Below are positions 43,940-55,724 of a stretch of 62,000 bases of DNA, one piece after another. The stretch's first letter is position 1. Each line of letters opens with the position of its first letter. The notes under the pieces were generated by a model that ran no database searches, was not told the DNA's origin, and saw nothing but the letters and a program-made list of their open reading frames with translations. This DNA comes from Zygnema cylindricum (lineage: Eukaryota > Streptophyta > Zygnematophyceae > Zygnematales > Zygnemataceae). The position numbers were made by a program, and so were the translations under genes. Location of the stretch: assembly GCA_037447655.1 (NCBI GenBank), contig JBBHKE010002559.1, forward strand, positions 1 to 62,000, given 5' to 3'.

Positions 43940-46831
43940 CTCGGTGTAGCAGTTCGTGGGTCACCGAACCCGCCTGTCTTACCGTACAAACACGATGTCC
44001 CCGCCTACTCACCTCCTCACATATGTTCCCCATCTTCGAAATCAGGGACTCCTCCTCTCGAGACCTCCAAAATGCTGCCCAAGAGACAAACACCTTTTCC
44101 TCAAAGCCCCTAGTCGTCCTCCTCTCCGCCACCAGACGTTCCACAAAGACCTCCTTTGAACAGACCTCGTCTACACATCACATCGGTGGAGACATTTCTC
44201 AGAGAGGAACGAGCCTCTTCAGATATAGAGGAGCAGACGAGAAGACATCTTTTTCAAGAGCAAGACCTTTTTCAGTGGGGAAGGGGAACCACTGCTGTTG
44301 CTACCGCCTTTCCTATTGGAGGAGGGACCAGTTTGGATCTCGAAATTTTAGATCCCGGAGAAATTTCACCGGCTCAGTTTGTCAGCCCTACCGGACAGGC
44401 CTCTCCACGGTTCACCATGTCTATCGATGAAGAAAGGGGAATGGGGATATCCGGATCTTTACAAGGGACAATTCTGGAAGTGCTTTTTCTAATTTCGAAC
44501 TGCTATGGAAATCCTTAACGCTGTCCAAAATTAACAAATACAGGGGAGGGGCCATCCCACGCGATTTTGAGACATCTTTTTTTCCTATGATGGTCAACTA
44601 TCTAGCCGGAGGGGCTTTGGCCGACTATATGGAGCATCAACCCTCGTTGATGGCTCGTAGCATCAAAATCTTAGATCTGGTTCTAGACACCGAAGCCCTT
44701 GGGGCAGCGGCCCACCAGGCTGCCGCCGCCGCAGTTCTGGTCACCGCCACTTTCACTATGTATATGAAACTGCCACTTTCTCTCTGGATATGATATTGCA
44801 GGTCTAAGTTCGGGCCTATGTAAACCATCTGCATGCCGTGCAGGCCGCCGAGGCAACCACCCGGATGGTTGCCAACCCAACTCTTTGCACCACTCTTTTG
44901 GATGTTTGGAGACTCCTTTATACAAAAGGGAACGAAACTGCAATCAAAGAGTTCACTGAATTCGGATGTTTGAAAAATGAAACTCCGTAGACGCTGTTCA
45001 ACCGCGTCTCGAGCCTTTGTCAGAAAACCAAAATGTCCACCATTGATACACCTGCCATGGCCACGAAATGCCATGGCCACGAAGTACTATGTCGGTGTTC
45101 GGAATTCGTTCGGGCCAACAAGACAGGCAGCTATAGACAATTTGAGTGACAGTTAGGCAATCCACGACAAGAATCCCACAGCGCAAGAAATTTCATTTGC
45201 TGCTATGAAGCTATATGATCATTTTGTAAACAGCGAGGCGAGGGAAAAAGGTGTTACCGGCAAAGCGCAATCCAACTTCGCAAGTTTCACAAGGGAACCC
45301 TCTCTTAACGAAGAGGAATAAACAGAACTTCAAGCTTTGTGGAAGCTCAAAGTAATACAAAAAGTTGATGCCAGATTTGAACCTTCAATGGGTGCGGATG
45401 AAAATGTTTACCTGTGTAATTGTCTGAACTGGAACCAAACTGGTCACGATGGAAACGATGGCCCATGAAGCTCAACCTAGAACTCGCTATCAAGGAAAAA
45501 GAGTTTGAGAAACAACGTGAAGAAAGAACTCGGAAGCAGCAAGAACGCCGACAAGGAAAAGGAGGAGGGGACCGCACGCTGGTCACTAAAGGAACTTATA
45601 AACCCACTCGGCTCTCCAAAACCGCTAAGATGTCTCAATCCTAGTTAAGACAAACCAGACTTCCTAAATTTGATGATGCTCAGATCTTTAATGTGCTAAT
45701 AGGGAAGAATACCACTGAGGGGTCAAAATGTGAGGCTTGTGGATTCATCGGCCATAAAGAAGGGCAATGTTTTTGAAAGAATGGGGTCCCAAAAGAAATG
45801 ATGCAATATGCTTTCTTAACGAGTGAAAGGGAAATCGCCGTTAATCCTCTCCCATTGCAACTTTTGTATCCCTGGGGACGTTGATCTCTCGATGATCCGA
45901 GACCCAGCACACTGACGTCGGAACATATCATTCAGCAGCAAAGTACTCAATTGGCCACCATGGCAACAGAATTGGCTGCTCTCCGCTTGGGTTCAAATGC
46001 CTGAACACCTCGGCCTATGATGCGTGCTCAAAAATTGAAGAAACAAAAACAAGAACTGATACAAAAACTAGCGGAGCTGGAACAGCAAACCACGACGGGT
46101 GGAGATGATGATGACCTCATTCGTTGGGATATGAAGCCTCCAAAAGGCTCATCCCGCTCGGACCTTTATGTCCGAATCCTGGAACGTCGGAGAAGGGGAC
46201 ACTCGCAGGCAACTTCGCTCTACCACGTCCTCCCAAAGGAAGAATAAACAGCTGATGGAGCCAAAAGAACACAGTAGGAAAGCCCGCGGTCTTTTATCAT
46301 TCACATCGCGAGATGTCCTTCTAAATAGTGACGTCGCGTTGGGCCTTAAACGGACACATCCACATCCTCCAGCTCCAAAGAAACTTCCTTCCGGTTTTGA
46401 GGATTAAAAGAAACCACAACCGAAAAAGGATGCTTTAACCACTAAAACTGATCAGGAATAGTTTGACCGATACTTCGTTGAAAGACCATCAACTGATTCG
46501 CCAATTACACCTTTGAGAGGGAATTCTCACGCAGGGAGGGAGGAAGCAAGGGGGGGGGGGACAAGAGAAATCGGAAGACAAAGACTCACCCATTTTATCG
46601 CCTAAAGCTCACCCTCTTTCCTCCAAAATGACAGTTATGCTAGTATGGTACTTGATGCCCTATGCCCTGACTCACGTCAAAACGCTAGCATCCTCTCACA
46701 ATTTGCCCAAAGAAATCCTCATTCAGGCACTTGGTGAAGATATTCACATTAGGAGGGAAAGGGTCATGTTGCCGGAACCACCCAAGACAGTCTTCATGTC
46801 GGCGGAACCAAAAATTCTATGGCGGATAGAG

Positions 46832-46836
46832 ATTTT
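46832..46836. repeat. Target-site duplication atttt, left copy
   Basis: atttt before TGTTGAGATATTG at 46837 and again at 47513-47517 after CCTACA. Confidence 0.88.
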
Positions 46837-47512
46837 TGTTGAGATATTGTTGTTTTTGCGATATTTCGAGAAGCGTCATTCCAACTTGAATTTGTTTGAC
46901 GCGAACTGTCTCGTCATCATACAAAAGTACGACGTCGTTTCGGGACGGTACTTTTGATGTCCGCGAACGAAACATACTATTTTGTTTCGCGTCACTTATT
47001 TATTTCGTGCGTATGTGTTACATTCTGCGTGCAAGTGTGTTCGTGAAGCGACACGTGGTTAAGTCACCGTTTAGAGTTTGTTGTTTCGAAGGAAGAAGCG
47101 TGTGCGCCTTCTTTCGTGGAAATTTCCTTGAAGAGTGCACAGTCAGCTAGGGACAGACTTCGTCGCTACGCTAAGTTCTGTTTGTCTTATCTTATTGTCT
47201 CTTAGTGCAGAGTAGCGAGTATATATAGGCAGCGGTGTACATGTGCAGAGTATCGAATCGAGTTAATCGAATCTATCAATTGTATCTTACATGATTGAAT
47301 CATAGAGGATTTGATATTGGAGTAAGAAATTAATTAAAGAGGATAGAGAAGAGAGAGAAGAGAGAAGAGAGATGTTGTATAGAGGTTTCGGCCAAGAACA
47401 AAAAAATCTTTTTGGCTAAATATTCCTCTTGTCTTTTATGAGCTTCCGCTGTGTAATAATTTATGTTTTATGAATTATTTTAAGTGAAACTCTTTTGCTT
47501 TTAGATCCTACA
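46837..47512 (+). repeat. Solo LTR of a third family (LTR C, 676 bp)
   Basis: TGTTGAGATATTG to TTAGATCCTACA, flanked by atttt on both sides. It has a TATA box (TATATATAG at 47220-47228) and two inverted repeats in its U3 part: CAAAAGTAC/GTACTTTTG near 46920-46955 and CGAAACA/TTTGTTTCG near 46967-46990. Removing it and one atttt joins the reading SMADRDF to KALSVALILN of element X. No internal region of this family is in the window, so copia or gypsy type is unknown. Confidence 0.9.
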
Positions 47513-47955
47513 ATTTTAAGGCCCTGTCGGTGGCGCTTATTCTAAACATGACAGGTAATTTTAAACTTAATGGATATGGCTGGTATCAAAATGCAGTGGT
47601 GGATATCGGGCTCTCCCTAACCTCATCACACCTTCCGTCGTACAGCAAATGCACCAAGAACTCAGGCCAAAAATCACTGAAAGTGACATATGTCTGAGTA
47701 CATTCAATAGTGGGAGCCAACCAGTGTATGGCATCATTAAAGCAATGGAAATAGAATTTGCGGATGACGTAGGCCAATACGTACAAATTCAGCTCCCCTT
47801 CCTCATGGTGGAAGGTAAGCAATTTGAAATTCTTCTGGGTATGGCAACGTGGACAAGGCTAAACATGGAGTTGAGCACATGGAAGGAACAATTTACAATT
47901 TCAGACTCGGAGGATTTCGAGGGCACCAAAGTGGTGGTCCCCTTAGATTTATAAA
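47513..47955 (+). pseudogene. Element X aspartic protease
   Basis: The frame continues from 46836 through one atttt copy and reads KALSVALILNMTG, then YQNAVVDIGLSLTS. VVDIG is in the place of the retropepsin V-D-T/S-G site (Thr to Ile). A frame change near 47635 leads into 47649-47954, with DICLSTFNSG, LPFLMVEGKQFEILLGMATW (the second flap and LLG block) and WKEQFTISD. This is gypsy-like protease organisation. At about 47956 copia A-iv begins, so RT and integrase of element X are lost. Confidence 0.72.
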
Positions 47956-49513
47956 GCCCGGGGAAAACAACTATCAATGAGGAGATGGCTTCAATCATGG
48001 CAGCCGATACTTGGGAGCTGGTGGACTGTCCACCTAACCGAAAACCAATCGGTTGTAAGTGGGTTTTCAAAATGAAACTGAACCCAGATAACACAATCGA
48101 GCGCTACAAGGCCAGATTAGTGGCAAAGGGATTTACACAAAAGGAAGGAATTGACTACGAGGAAACCTTTGCCCCGGTGGTCAGATTTCCCTCGGTCCGC
48201 ATACTTCTCAGTTTAGCAGCGGCGGAAGACATGGAAGTGCACCAGATGGACATCAAAACAACCTTTTTGCATGGAGAATTAGAAGAGGAGATCTTCATGC
48301 GACAACCCGAAGGGTTTGTGGAAGAAGGAGAGGAGAGTAAGGTATGCCGGCTGATTAAATCTCTTTATGGTTTGAAACAGGCGCCCCGACAGTGGAATAA
48401 GAAGCTTGATGAGTTTCTTACCGGTCTAGGATATATTCGGATCAGCTCAGATCACTCAATCTATGTTTTCGAAGATGAGGAAGGTTTTATATTTATTGCA
48501 ATTTATGTTGATGATTTGCTTGTTTTAAGTAAATCAATGGAAAAAATTAATAAACTGAAAACCGATCTTAAGGGGAGATTTGAAATGAAGGATATGGGGG
48601 AAGCAAAATATATTTTGGGAATTCAAGTAGAGAGAGACCGAAAAAGAAAAATTATAAGATTGACTCAAAAGGAAGCAATAGGAAACATGCTTGAAAAATT
48701 TCAAATGGATAAAGCTAATAGTTGCACAACTCCAATGGAATTGAAGAAGGGAAGTGAGGGGAGTGAGGAAGAAGGAGTCATAGTCTTAGACGAGGAATTA
48801 TCTCCTGAAGAACAGAAGTTCATGCAGACTATTCCTTACAGGCAAGTAGTGGGAAGTCTAATCTATTTTATGAATTGTACCCGGCCGGATTTAGCTGCAG
48901 CTGTAGGAGTGCTGAGTAGAAGTCTAAATGCTCCCACTAAGAAGGATTGGGAGGCAGCTAAGAGAGTCCTTAGATACTTGGTAGGAACTAGAGATCTATG
49001 GTTGCATTTGGGTGGGGAGAATACTGACATCACTACTTGGAGTGATGCCAGTTATGGTGATGCTCCGATGAGGAGATGTACTTCTGGATATGTATTATAT
49101 GTGGGTGATGGGGCTTGCTGTTGGAGTAGCAAACAGCAAAAGGTTATTGCTCAGTCCACCATGGAGGCTGAGTATATGGCCTCTTGCTCTGCTGTAAAAG
49201 AATTGATGTGGGTCAAGTCTTTGCTTGGTGAGCTTGGTCACCTTAAGAGTGGTGTGCAGAAAATATTTTGTGATAATCAGGCAGCAATCGCTATTTCTGC
49301 CAATCCTAAACACCATTTTAAAGCCAAACACATGGACATCAGACTCAGCTTTGTTAGAGAGAAAGTAGAAAACAAAATAATCAGTTTAGAGTACAGACCA
49401 GATAGTGAGATGGTAGCAGATATGATGACCAAACCTGTGTCTTCCCCTAAGCTAATTTTTTTGCAGGGAGAAGTGTGGTCTGAAATTAAAGATTGACTAG
49501 AAAATAAGGGGAG
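47956..49513 (+). CDS. Copia A-iv reverse transcriptase-RNase H, intact 503-codon frame (element 5' truncated)
   Basis: The longest undamaged reading frame in the window (47985-49496). RT blocks: VDCPPNRKPIGCKWVFKMK, ERYKARLVAKGFTQKEGIDY, VHQMDIKTTFLHGELEEEIF, LIKSLYGLKQAPRQWNKKLD and catalytic YVDD at 48504-48515 (residues 174-177). RNase H: Asp354 in WSDASYGD, Glu395 in MEAEYMAS, Asp430 in CDNQAA and Asp477 in SEMVADM, all present. The reading is open upstream to about 47956 (TTINEEMASIM), where it meets element X, so the ATG at 47985 is internal to pol and not a true start. Gag, protease and integrase are missing. It is the best-preserved copia A pol here, likely the youngest insertion. 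Confidence 0.95.
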
Positions 49514-50562
49514 TGTAGAAACTAATGGTTTTATTAGTATTTTCTAGGTCTGAAAAGAAATATAGAAGTCGAGGCAGTCTATCTCTAACTTCTCTCTCCA
49601 ACTCTCAAACTTGTCGCAGTCACTGAGAAATTGGAGAGGAAGCTAGAGCCATGGCTACCTTGGCTATCCTGAGGTTTACGGGAATTTTATATTAGGGTTT
49701 ATATATTTAATTAAAATGTATGTGCCGGCGGCAGGATTTGATCCTTGTACCTGCCGGCCGGCAGACACAATGTAGCCGGTAGCCCTAGCCGTTTCATCTA
49801 GCGGTAGTGTTACCTAGCATATAGTTTGATAATTATTTATATATGTATACAAGCGATAAACCATTTAACTAGAATTAATTACGGGATACATAGATCCAGT
49901 AATATGTAATGTACGACTTACGGTACGGACATAAATCAGTACCGCGCATTTGTTTCGTAAATGAAACAAATACGGCGCATGTATTTATTACGGCTACGAT
50001 TAAAGCCGAATTTAATCGGACGGCCGGGATTAGCGCCGAGATCGCGGAGGAAGATTTCGGCGGTTTATGGCCATCGCCACATCGGATGACGCGTGGCAAA
50101 ATTCCGTTGGATTGTGGAAACTCCGGAGATTATGGCACCGAATCCGGATTTGACATGTGTCGACATTTTGGCCATGTCGTACAATATCCGTACATAAAGT
50201 ACACCGGCAGCTGTACTTTTGCGTACGGAACTCAATTCTGATTGGTTCCGTACATCAGTAGATAGAGTCTGTGAGAGAGATAGGACTTAGAAAAATTAGA
50301 AGATAGGACCCTCTCTCCCAGAGAGCTTCTGTACAAAAGGTCAACTTTGACCCTCCATAACTTACTGCTCAGGGGAGCAAATTCAGAGATTTTTTTTGCT
50401 ATCGACTCAGGGGAGTCTTGTCTTCACAGGGGTGAAGTTGGTCAGAGTTTTTGTCTGCCAGGGTGGCAGTTATTTTTGCTTAAACACAAAGGGGTCAGGA
50501 TTATCCTAGAGGCTTCTTGGAAGCTGTCCACTCTGAGGACTTATGGAGGTCTCAGAGTTTCA
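49514..50562 (+). repeat. Copia A-iv 3' LTR (1049 bp)
   Basis: TGTAGAAACTAATGG to GGTCTCAGAGTTTCA. The U3 has the palindromic GCATTTGTTTCG-taa-ATGAAACAAAT near 49945-49975. Its terminal ATG (50543) runs in frame into the downstream copia B-ii fragment. Confidence 0.93.
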
Positions 50563-51293
50563 GATGAGTCCAGAGGAGAGAAATTTTATGAATTTTATCC
50601 CTTATAGACAACTTGTAGGAAGTTTAATCTATTTAATAAAATGTACGAAGCAAGATATAGCAGCAACAGTTGGAGTACTCAGTAGGAGTCTTAATGATCC
50701 TAGGAAGAGAGACAAGGAGGCAGCCAAGAGAGTCATAAGATATCTGGTGGGAACCAGAGAGCTATGGTTCTATTTGGGAGGGGAGCACACTAACATCGCT
50801 ACTTGGAGTGATGCCAGTTATGTGGACGCACCTATGAGAAGATGCACTTCTGGGTATGTGTTGTATGTTGGGGAAGGTGCTTGTTTTTCGAACAGTAAGA
50901 AACAAAAGTGGTTGCTCAGTCTACTATAGAGGCTAAGTACATGGCCTCTTCTTCTGCTGTGAAAAAGTTGATGTGGGTCGAGTCTTTGCTGCAAGAACTG
51001 GGGTATATGAAAGAGGGAGTGCATGAAGTGTTTTGTGATAATCAAGCTGCCATTGCAATTGCAGCTAATCCAAAACATCATTTTAAGGCTAAACATATGG
51101 ATATAAGATTAAGTTTTGTATGAGAAAAAGTTGAGAATAAGATCGTGAATCTTGTATATAGATCTGATGAGGAAATGGTAGTTGCTATGATGACAAAACC
51201 AATGCCTTCTCCAAAGTTAATTTATTGCAGAGAAAAATGTGGATTAAAACTGAAGTTAAAATTGGACTAGAAAATAATGGGAGTGTTGAAATT
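50563..51293 (+). pseudogene. Copia B-ii RT C-terminus and RNase H fragment
   Basis: It starts at QMSPEERNFMNFIPYRQLVG and reads LIYLIKCTKQDIAATVGVLS, TWSDASYVDAPMRRC (D-S-Y-G changed to V), then after a shift IEAKYMASSSAVKK (RNase H Glu changed to Lys in EAEY) and FCDNQAAIAIAANP (51044). The TGA at 51121 follows LSFV. The copia A-iv LTR-supplied ATG at 50543 reads straight into this piece. The purine tract aaaataatggga at 51281-51292 precedes the LTR. Confidence 0.9.
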
Positions 51294-52287
51294 ATTAGTT
51301 TTATATGGTATTTTCTATGTCTTAATTTAGTACAATTAGTAAAAGAAAAAGGCGGACAGCCTGCCTCCACCTCCTCTCTCTACCCACCATATTTGTCGTA
51401 GTCACTGAAGGATAGAGAGGGTGGCTGAGCCATGGCTGATTTAGCTTAAGCAGGCAGGGCTAAAGGGTGATTTATGTCATTCTCAACAAAAGGTTGAGTC
51501 GGCAAGACTCGAACCTCTGACCGGCAGAGCACGGCGTAGCCGTTAGCTCTAACCAGTCTATCGTACAAGTCCGTTAGGATACATTAGGTTTGATTACTAT
51601 ATAAACACTGTTGAAACCATGATTCCAATTAACCGGATGACGAACAGAGGAACATTAGATGAATGTTTTATAGTGCGAACATTATCTCGCACGAAAACAA
51701 ATGAATCAGACATTTGTTTTGACGCTAGACATTTAATGTCGGATTTAATCCGACGGCGTATATCACTGCCCAGATCGCGGAATGGTCACTTTGGCGTTTA
51801 TGGACGTGGCATGACGTGGCGCCACGCGGAGGGATGACATTTAGTTGTAGGAATTCCGTCGAACATAAGGACAAGTTAAAAGTGGACATGTATCCACTCA
51901 ATGGCGTTGTCGTACATAGGCTGTACAAAAACTACATCGACCATAGTACTTTTTGTGTACCCTACAGTGATCTGATTGGTTCGTATTTTTATAGATACGG
52001 GTTGTGAGAGGGATTTAGGACATAGAGAATTTGATAGATAGGTACCTCTCTCCTTTTGAGAGTTTGTATAAACTTGGCATTTTGCCGACTCATAACTTAT
52101 CGATTGGTTAGCCGTTTTCATTGATTCTTGTTGCTACGGACTCAAGGGGGTCCAAGCTGGACACAAATGAAGTCAAATTGTAAGTTTGCCGTCTACGGCA
52201 TCAGTGATTGTGGCTTGAAGTGGGTTAGTTAAATACTATCTAGAGGCTTCCTGTATTCTGTATTCCAATGGAGGACACGGAATTACA
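51294..52287 (+). repeat. Copia B-ii 3' LTR (994 bp)
   Basis: TGTTGAAATTATTAG to GAGGACACGGAATTACA. It carries the exact minus-strand B box GGTTCGAGTC (51515-51506) and the A-box-like stretch at 51565-51546. At 52288 it abuts a family A' LTR that lacks its first part. Confidence 0.92.
51494..51572 (-). other. tRNA-like module in LTR B-ii (best-preserved copy)
   Basis: On the minus strand the order is ACGATAGACTGGTTAGAGC (A box/D arm), ACGGC-TAC-GCCGT (small hairpin), then GGTTCGAGTC (B box/T loop) 31 bases after GAGC. Spacing and motifs match an RNA polymerase III internal promoter; the T stem pairs partly and no acceptor stem forms. It overlaps the LTR in antisense. Confidence 0.55.
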
Positions 52288-53271
52288 TCTCCAACTCCCA
52301 CACTTGTTTCAGTCACTAAAAGTCAAAGAGGAAGCTAGAGCCATGGCTGCCTATGCTATCCTCAGATTTACGGGTAGTATATTAGTTGATTTACGGTAGT
52401 AAATTAGTTGATTTACTAAAAGTAATGTTATCGGACCCAAGATTTGATCTTGGTATCTACCGGTCGTTTGAGACGCCAGTGGCCGGTAGCTCTATCCATT
52501 TAGTCTATGACTATTGTAAGATCATATAGTGTTTGATAATAAAATAAATATTTTTACGTTGACAAATTCATTTAACGGAAACTATTTGCATGATACATAG
52601 GTTCGGTTATGTAAAAGTACATATTATGGTACGGACAAAAAACAAGTACCGCGCATTCGTTTCGATAGCAAAACAAATACCGCGTAGGTATTTATTACGT
52701 CTACGATTAAATCTGCATTTAATCGGACGGTCGGAATGAATGTCGAGATCGCAGAAGAGGATTTTGGCGGTTTTTGGTCATCGCCACATCGGATGACATG
52801 TGGTAGAATGACATTGGATCGCGGCATCTTTGGGGATTAAAGAAGCGAATCCGGATATAACACGTGTCGCCATTTAGGCCATGTCATACAATATCTGTAC
52901 ATAAAGTACACCAGCAACTAAACTTTTGTGTACGGAAGTGCAATATAATTGGTGCCCTACATTAGTAGATAAAGTTTGAGAGAGAGATAAGACTTAGAAA
53001 AATTTGTTAGATAGGACGCTCTCTCCCATAGAGCTTCTATATAAATAGGTCAACTTTGACTATCCATGTCTAACTGCTCAGGGGAGCAAATTCAAAGATT
53101 CTTTTTGTTATCAACTTAGGGGAGTCTTGCCTTCACAAACGTGGAGGTGGTCACAGTTTTTGTTTGCCAAGGTGGTAGTTATTCTTGCTAAAACACAAAG
53201 GGGTCAAGTTTATCCTAGAGGCTTCTTGCAAGCAGTCCATTGTGAGGACCTATGGAGGTCTCACAGTTGCA
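52288..53271 (+). repeat. Truncated family A' LTR
   Basis: It starts in the ctccaactcccacacttg region (about base 90 of LTR A') and ends GGTCTCACAGTTGCA at 53271. It keeps the TATA box (TATATAAATAG at 53038-53048), the ttgatttacggtagtaaa block and the tRNA-like relic at 52438-52512. No primer site or coding sequence follows. Confidence 0.9.
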
Positions 53272-53800
53272 AGAATCTTCCCTCCAGCTGTGGGAAGAAG
53301 ACGAAGAGACAAACGATGTAGTTGTATCTGTGGGAGAGATACCAGATCTGTATCTGGGTGAACCCGTAACCTGAGAGCGATCAGAATGATAGGGAGACTA
53401 TCACAGAGAGGATCCGACAGGAATGGAATCCCTGGCTGGCGGTAAAGATTAGAGCTTCTAGAGGTACCCGCCGGAAACTGTAAGTTATTCCAGTCTGTTG
53501 GCATGTAATCAGCCAATCGGCCTATCCAGATGCAACTTTATGACACACTTTAATCAAGGTTTGTGTGCACATTGCCCGATCTACCAATCAACCACACAGG
53601 AAGTATATCAATCCATGCAAACATACACCACCTCTATAATTTGGTTTATTCTGTATCACCAGGGTTAGTCTAATTTCGAACCCCCCCCAACAAGGCCGTT
53701 CACAGCCACATCTAGACAAACCTCAAAAATTCACATCAAACCACATCAAGAAGAAAACATGTCACCTACGTAGGGCCACTTGTGGCCAAAATTAATAAAA
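53272..53800. other. Unassigned sequence right of LTR A'
   Basis: No LTR or pol match. The plus strand reads QESSLQLWEEDEETNDVVVS in one frame just after the LTR, which could be coding but has no recognisable domain. The minus frame 53516-53250 is unconvincing. A C run (ccccccccc) occurs near 53681. Confidence 0.4.
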
Positions 53801-53935
53801 ACAGGAAACTATTAGGGCCAACAAGGTCAAATGTAAAGAAAAACAGGAAACTATTAGGGCTAACAAGGCCAGATGTAAAAAAAACAAGAAACTATCAGGG
53901 CCAACAAGTCCAGATGTAAAGAAAAACTGGAAGCT
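53801..53935 (+). repeat. About 42-bp tandem repeat, just over three units
   Basis: acaggaaactattagggc and its variants recur at 53801, 53843 and 53884, with a partial unit from about 53926. Each is followed by (c/t)aacaagg(t/c)c and atgtaaagaaaa. Periods are 42, 41 and about 42. An imperfect minisatellite with no clear coding role. Confidence 0.88.
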
Positions 53936-54291
53936 GCTATCCAAGACTAATCACGGTCATATCTAAGAAAAATGCGACAAATGCTCTATGACAACAGAAG
54001 GCACATCCTTTAGTTGAAGATAAATCCCTCTTTAAACGATTGCACCTAACTACCTACTTTGCGCCTGCACCCAAAAGGAAGCGATTACTCACCTTAGAGC
54101 GATATTACCAAGTACGGTACTGTGAATACCTCTCAACGATGCTCCAGATCCTCTCCAATACCAAATTGTCAAGAAACACCACAGCTCATTTATCAACTTA
54201 GTTAGTAGCCTGTTAGGGCACGCGTATAAGCCCTGGGCCACGCTCTGCATGACTATAAAGCAATGATAATTTTCGTGATAATTTGTGCAAC

Positions 54292-54325
<34 letters not shown>

Positions 54326-54426
54326 TTTATTTTTTTTATATATTTTTTTGTTTTTTTTAGGGCTTTTTTTTTTTTTTTTTTTTTTTATTTTTTTTTTGTT
54401 TTTTTTAAGGTTTTTTTTTTTTTTTA
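54292..54426. repeat. (AT)n microsatellite and poly-T tract
   Basis: A TA dinucleotide run at about 54295-54322 is followed by about 100 bp of mostly T with scattered A and G. This is simple sequence prone to polymerase slippage and assembly error. Confidence 0.95.
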
Positions 54427-55724
54427 GTTTTAAGTTTGCTAAGTGTTCTGAGTGAGTTAATCCGGTAAGAAGAAAGAAGAGAAAACGATATCGGATAATT
54501 TAGCAATCTCAGATATCCAAAAACTCAACAATAACTGGACAATAAATGCAATAAAAAAAACATGTATTGTAAAATTCCAACAATTTAACCATAAACTGAA
54601 TGGAAAAACAATTAAACCAGCAAAAAGAAAATTGAAAAAAACAAGCAAATTGAAAAGAAACAACAAATTGAAGAAACAACAAATTAAGAACACGGGAATA
54701 TTTGCGATAGTAGCCGTTAGGACCTGAAGTCTTTTAAATATACCATACAAAAGTCCAACCAGATATTTAAAAACCTTGCCTAAACTGGACGTAGGAGTCG
54801 AGATAGCCGATTTCCCCACAAAGTCAGACAAGCCAGGGACTAACCGCCACAGTCCAAGTTCAGACCGCTAGCCTTGAGGACTTGGAACACCAGTCGCCCA
54901 CCAGAACAAGCTCTGACAGCAAAAAAGCACGGAATTCAACCTACGCAAGTTTTTCACCAAGAAAGAAAACAACACTCTGGAGGGAAACCTTGCAGACTGG
55001 CTTGCGTCGGTGGATTATGTAAGGACTTCAATACAAGTAAGAAAATATGGTGAAAATGAAGGCTCAAAGACCATCACTAGCCTGAACGATGGATCTGCAA
55101 GCAAACCCTAACTCGAACTAGTGTGTCACTAATATGCGAAGAAACCCTAAGTATTTTTGAGTTCGACAAATCCCGAGAAAAAGCTTTGCCATAATACGAG
55201 AACGCTCGAATGTTGGATTCCCGTGTTCTTAATTTGCAAGTTGTTCTAACATGCCATTTGGGATTTATCCTATGCTGGTGTTAACCGTACAAGTACACTA
55301 ATGTCCATGTGTCCTTGAGCGTACACGTTTCTATTCTTAAACGCTGTCAGTTTTTAGAGACAACTGTTGCATGGTCGCCTCAAGATTCCTTACGTCTACA
55401 CCTCAAGGATAAAAACCCTCCCTAAGCTAAAAAAAATAATGCATGAACCTCTGAGGGTTCATGACTTTAGACATCTGTCAGGTTTGGAGTCGTTTGAGTT
55501 CTTGACATCTGATGTCCTACTGCAGTCCAGTTCCATGTTAATTCTGTATCGTGTTCACTCTATACCGTACATGAGTACATAATCTGGTCTTGGTCGTGTC
55601 CATTATCCGCGTTGTACGCTCCCGTACGAACATGTTACGTCACATAGGCATAATTAGTATAGGCCGGCACAATAATACCAGCCGACGTCTTACGGCATGA
55701 CATCCGGTTCCACCTGTTCTGTCT
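54427..55724. other. Unassigned AT-rich stretch with a possible gag-like scrap
   Basis: The minus frame 54831-54457 is rich in Phe and Leu because of A-rich sequence and is probably not a gene. On the plus strand at about 54950-55108 one frame reads FFTKKENNTLEGNLADWLAS then VDYVRTSIQVRKYGENEGSK, reminiscent of retrotransposon gag, but it is too short to assign. The rest (55110-55724) shows nothing recognisable. Confidence 0.35.

Larger units (their letters stand above)
42898..46836 (+). pseudogene. Element X gag with zinc knuckle, unclassified LTR element
   Basis: A long, broken plus-strand coding region follows the copia B LTR. The first part is rich in Arg, Ser and Pro (frames 42959-43414, 43457-43756, 43760-44113 and 44156-44518). 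The middle (44587-45420) has NYLAGGALADYMEHQPS and EISFAAMKLYDHFVNSEARE. A basic coiled segment (KEFEKQREERTRKQQERRQG, near 45505) precedes a knuckle KCEAC-GFIG-H-KEGQ-C at about 45730-45775. A further charged region (46017-46400) leads to VLDALCPDSRQ near 46650 and joins the protease past the solo LTR C. The knuckle followed by a protease makes it a gag; the family is not recognised. Confidence 0.7.

Noticed and set aside
51494-51572. A functional tRNA gene in the LTR
   Set aside because: A and B box motifs are present but no acceptor stem pairs and the anticodon arm is irregular. It recurs in every LTR, so it is a repeat module and not a tRNA gene.
53801-53935. CRISPR-like array
   Set aside because: Units are contiguous 42-bp imperfect tandem repeats without unique spacers, and the window is clearly eukaryotic.
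54457-54831. 124-residue hydrophobic membrane protein on the minus strand
   Set aside because: The Phe/Leu-rich composition follows from A-rich plus-strand sequence next to poly-T and AT repeats. No start context, domain or neighbour supports a gene.
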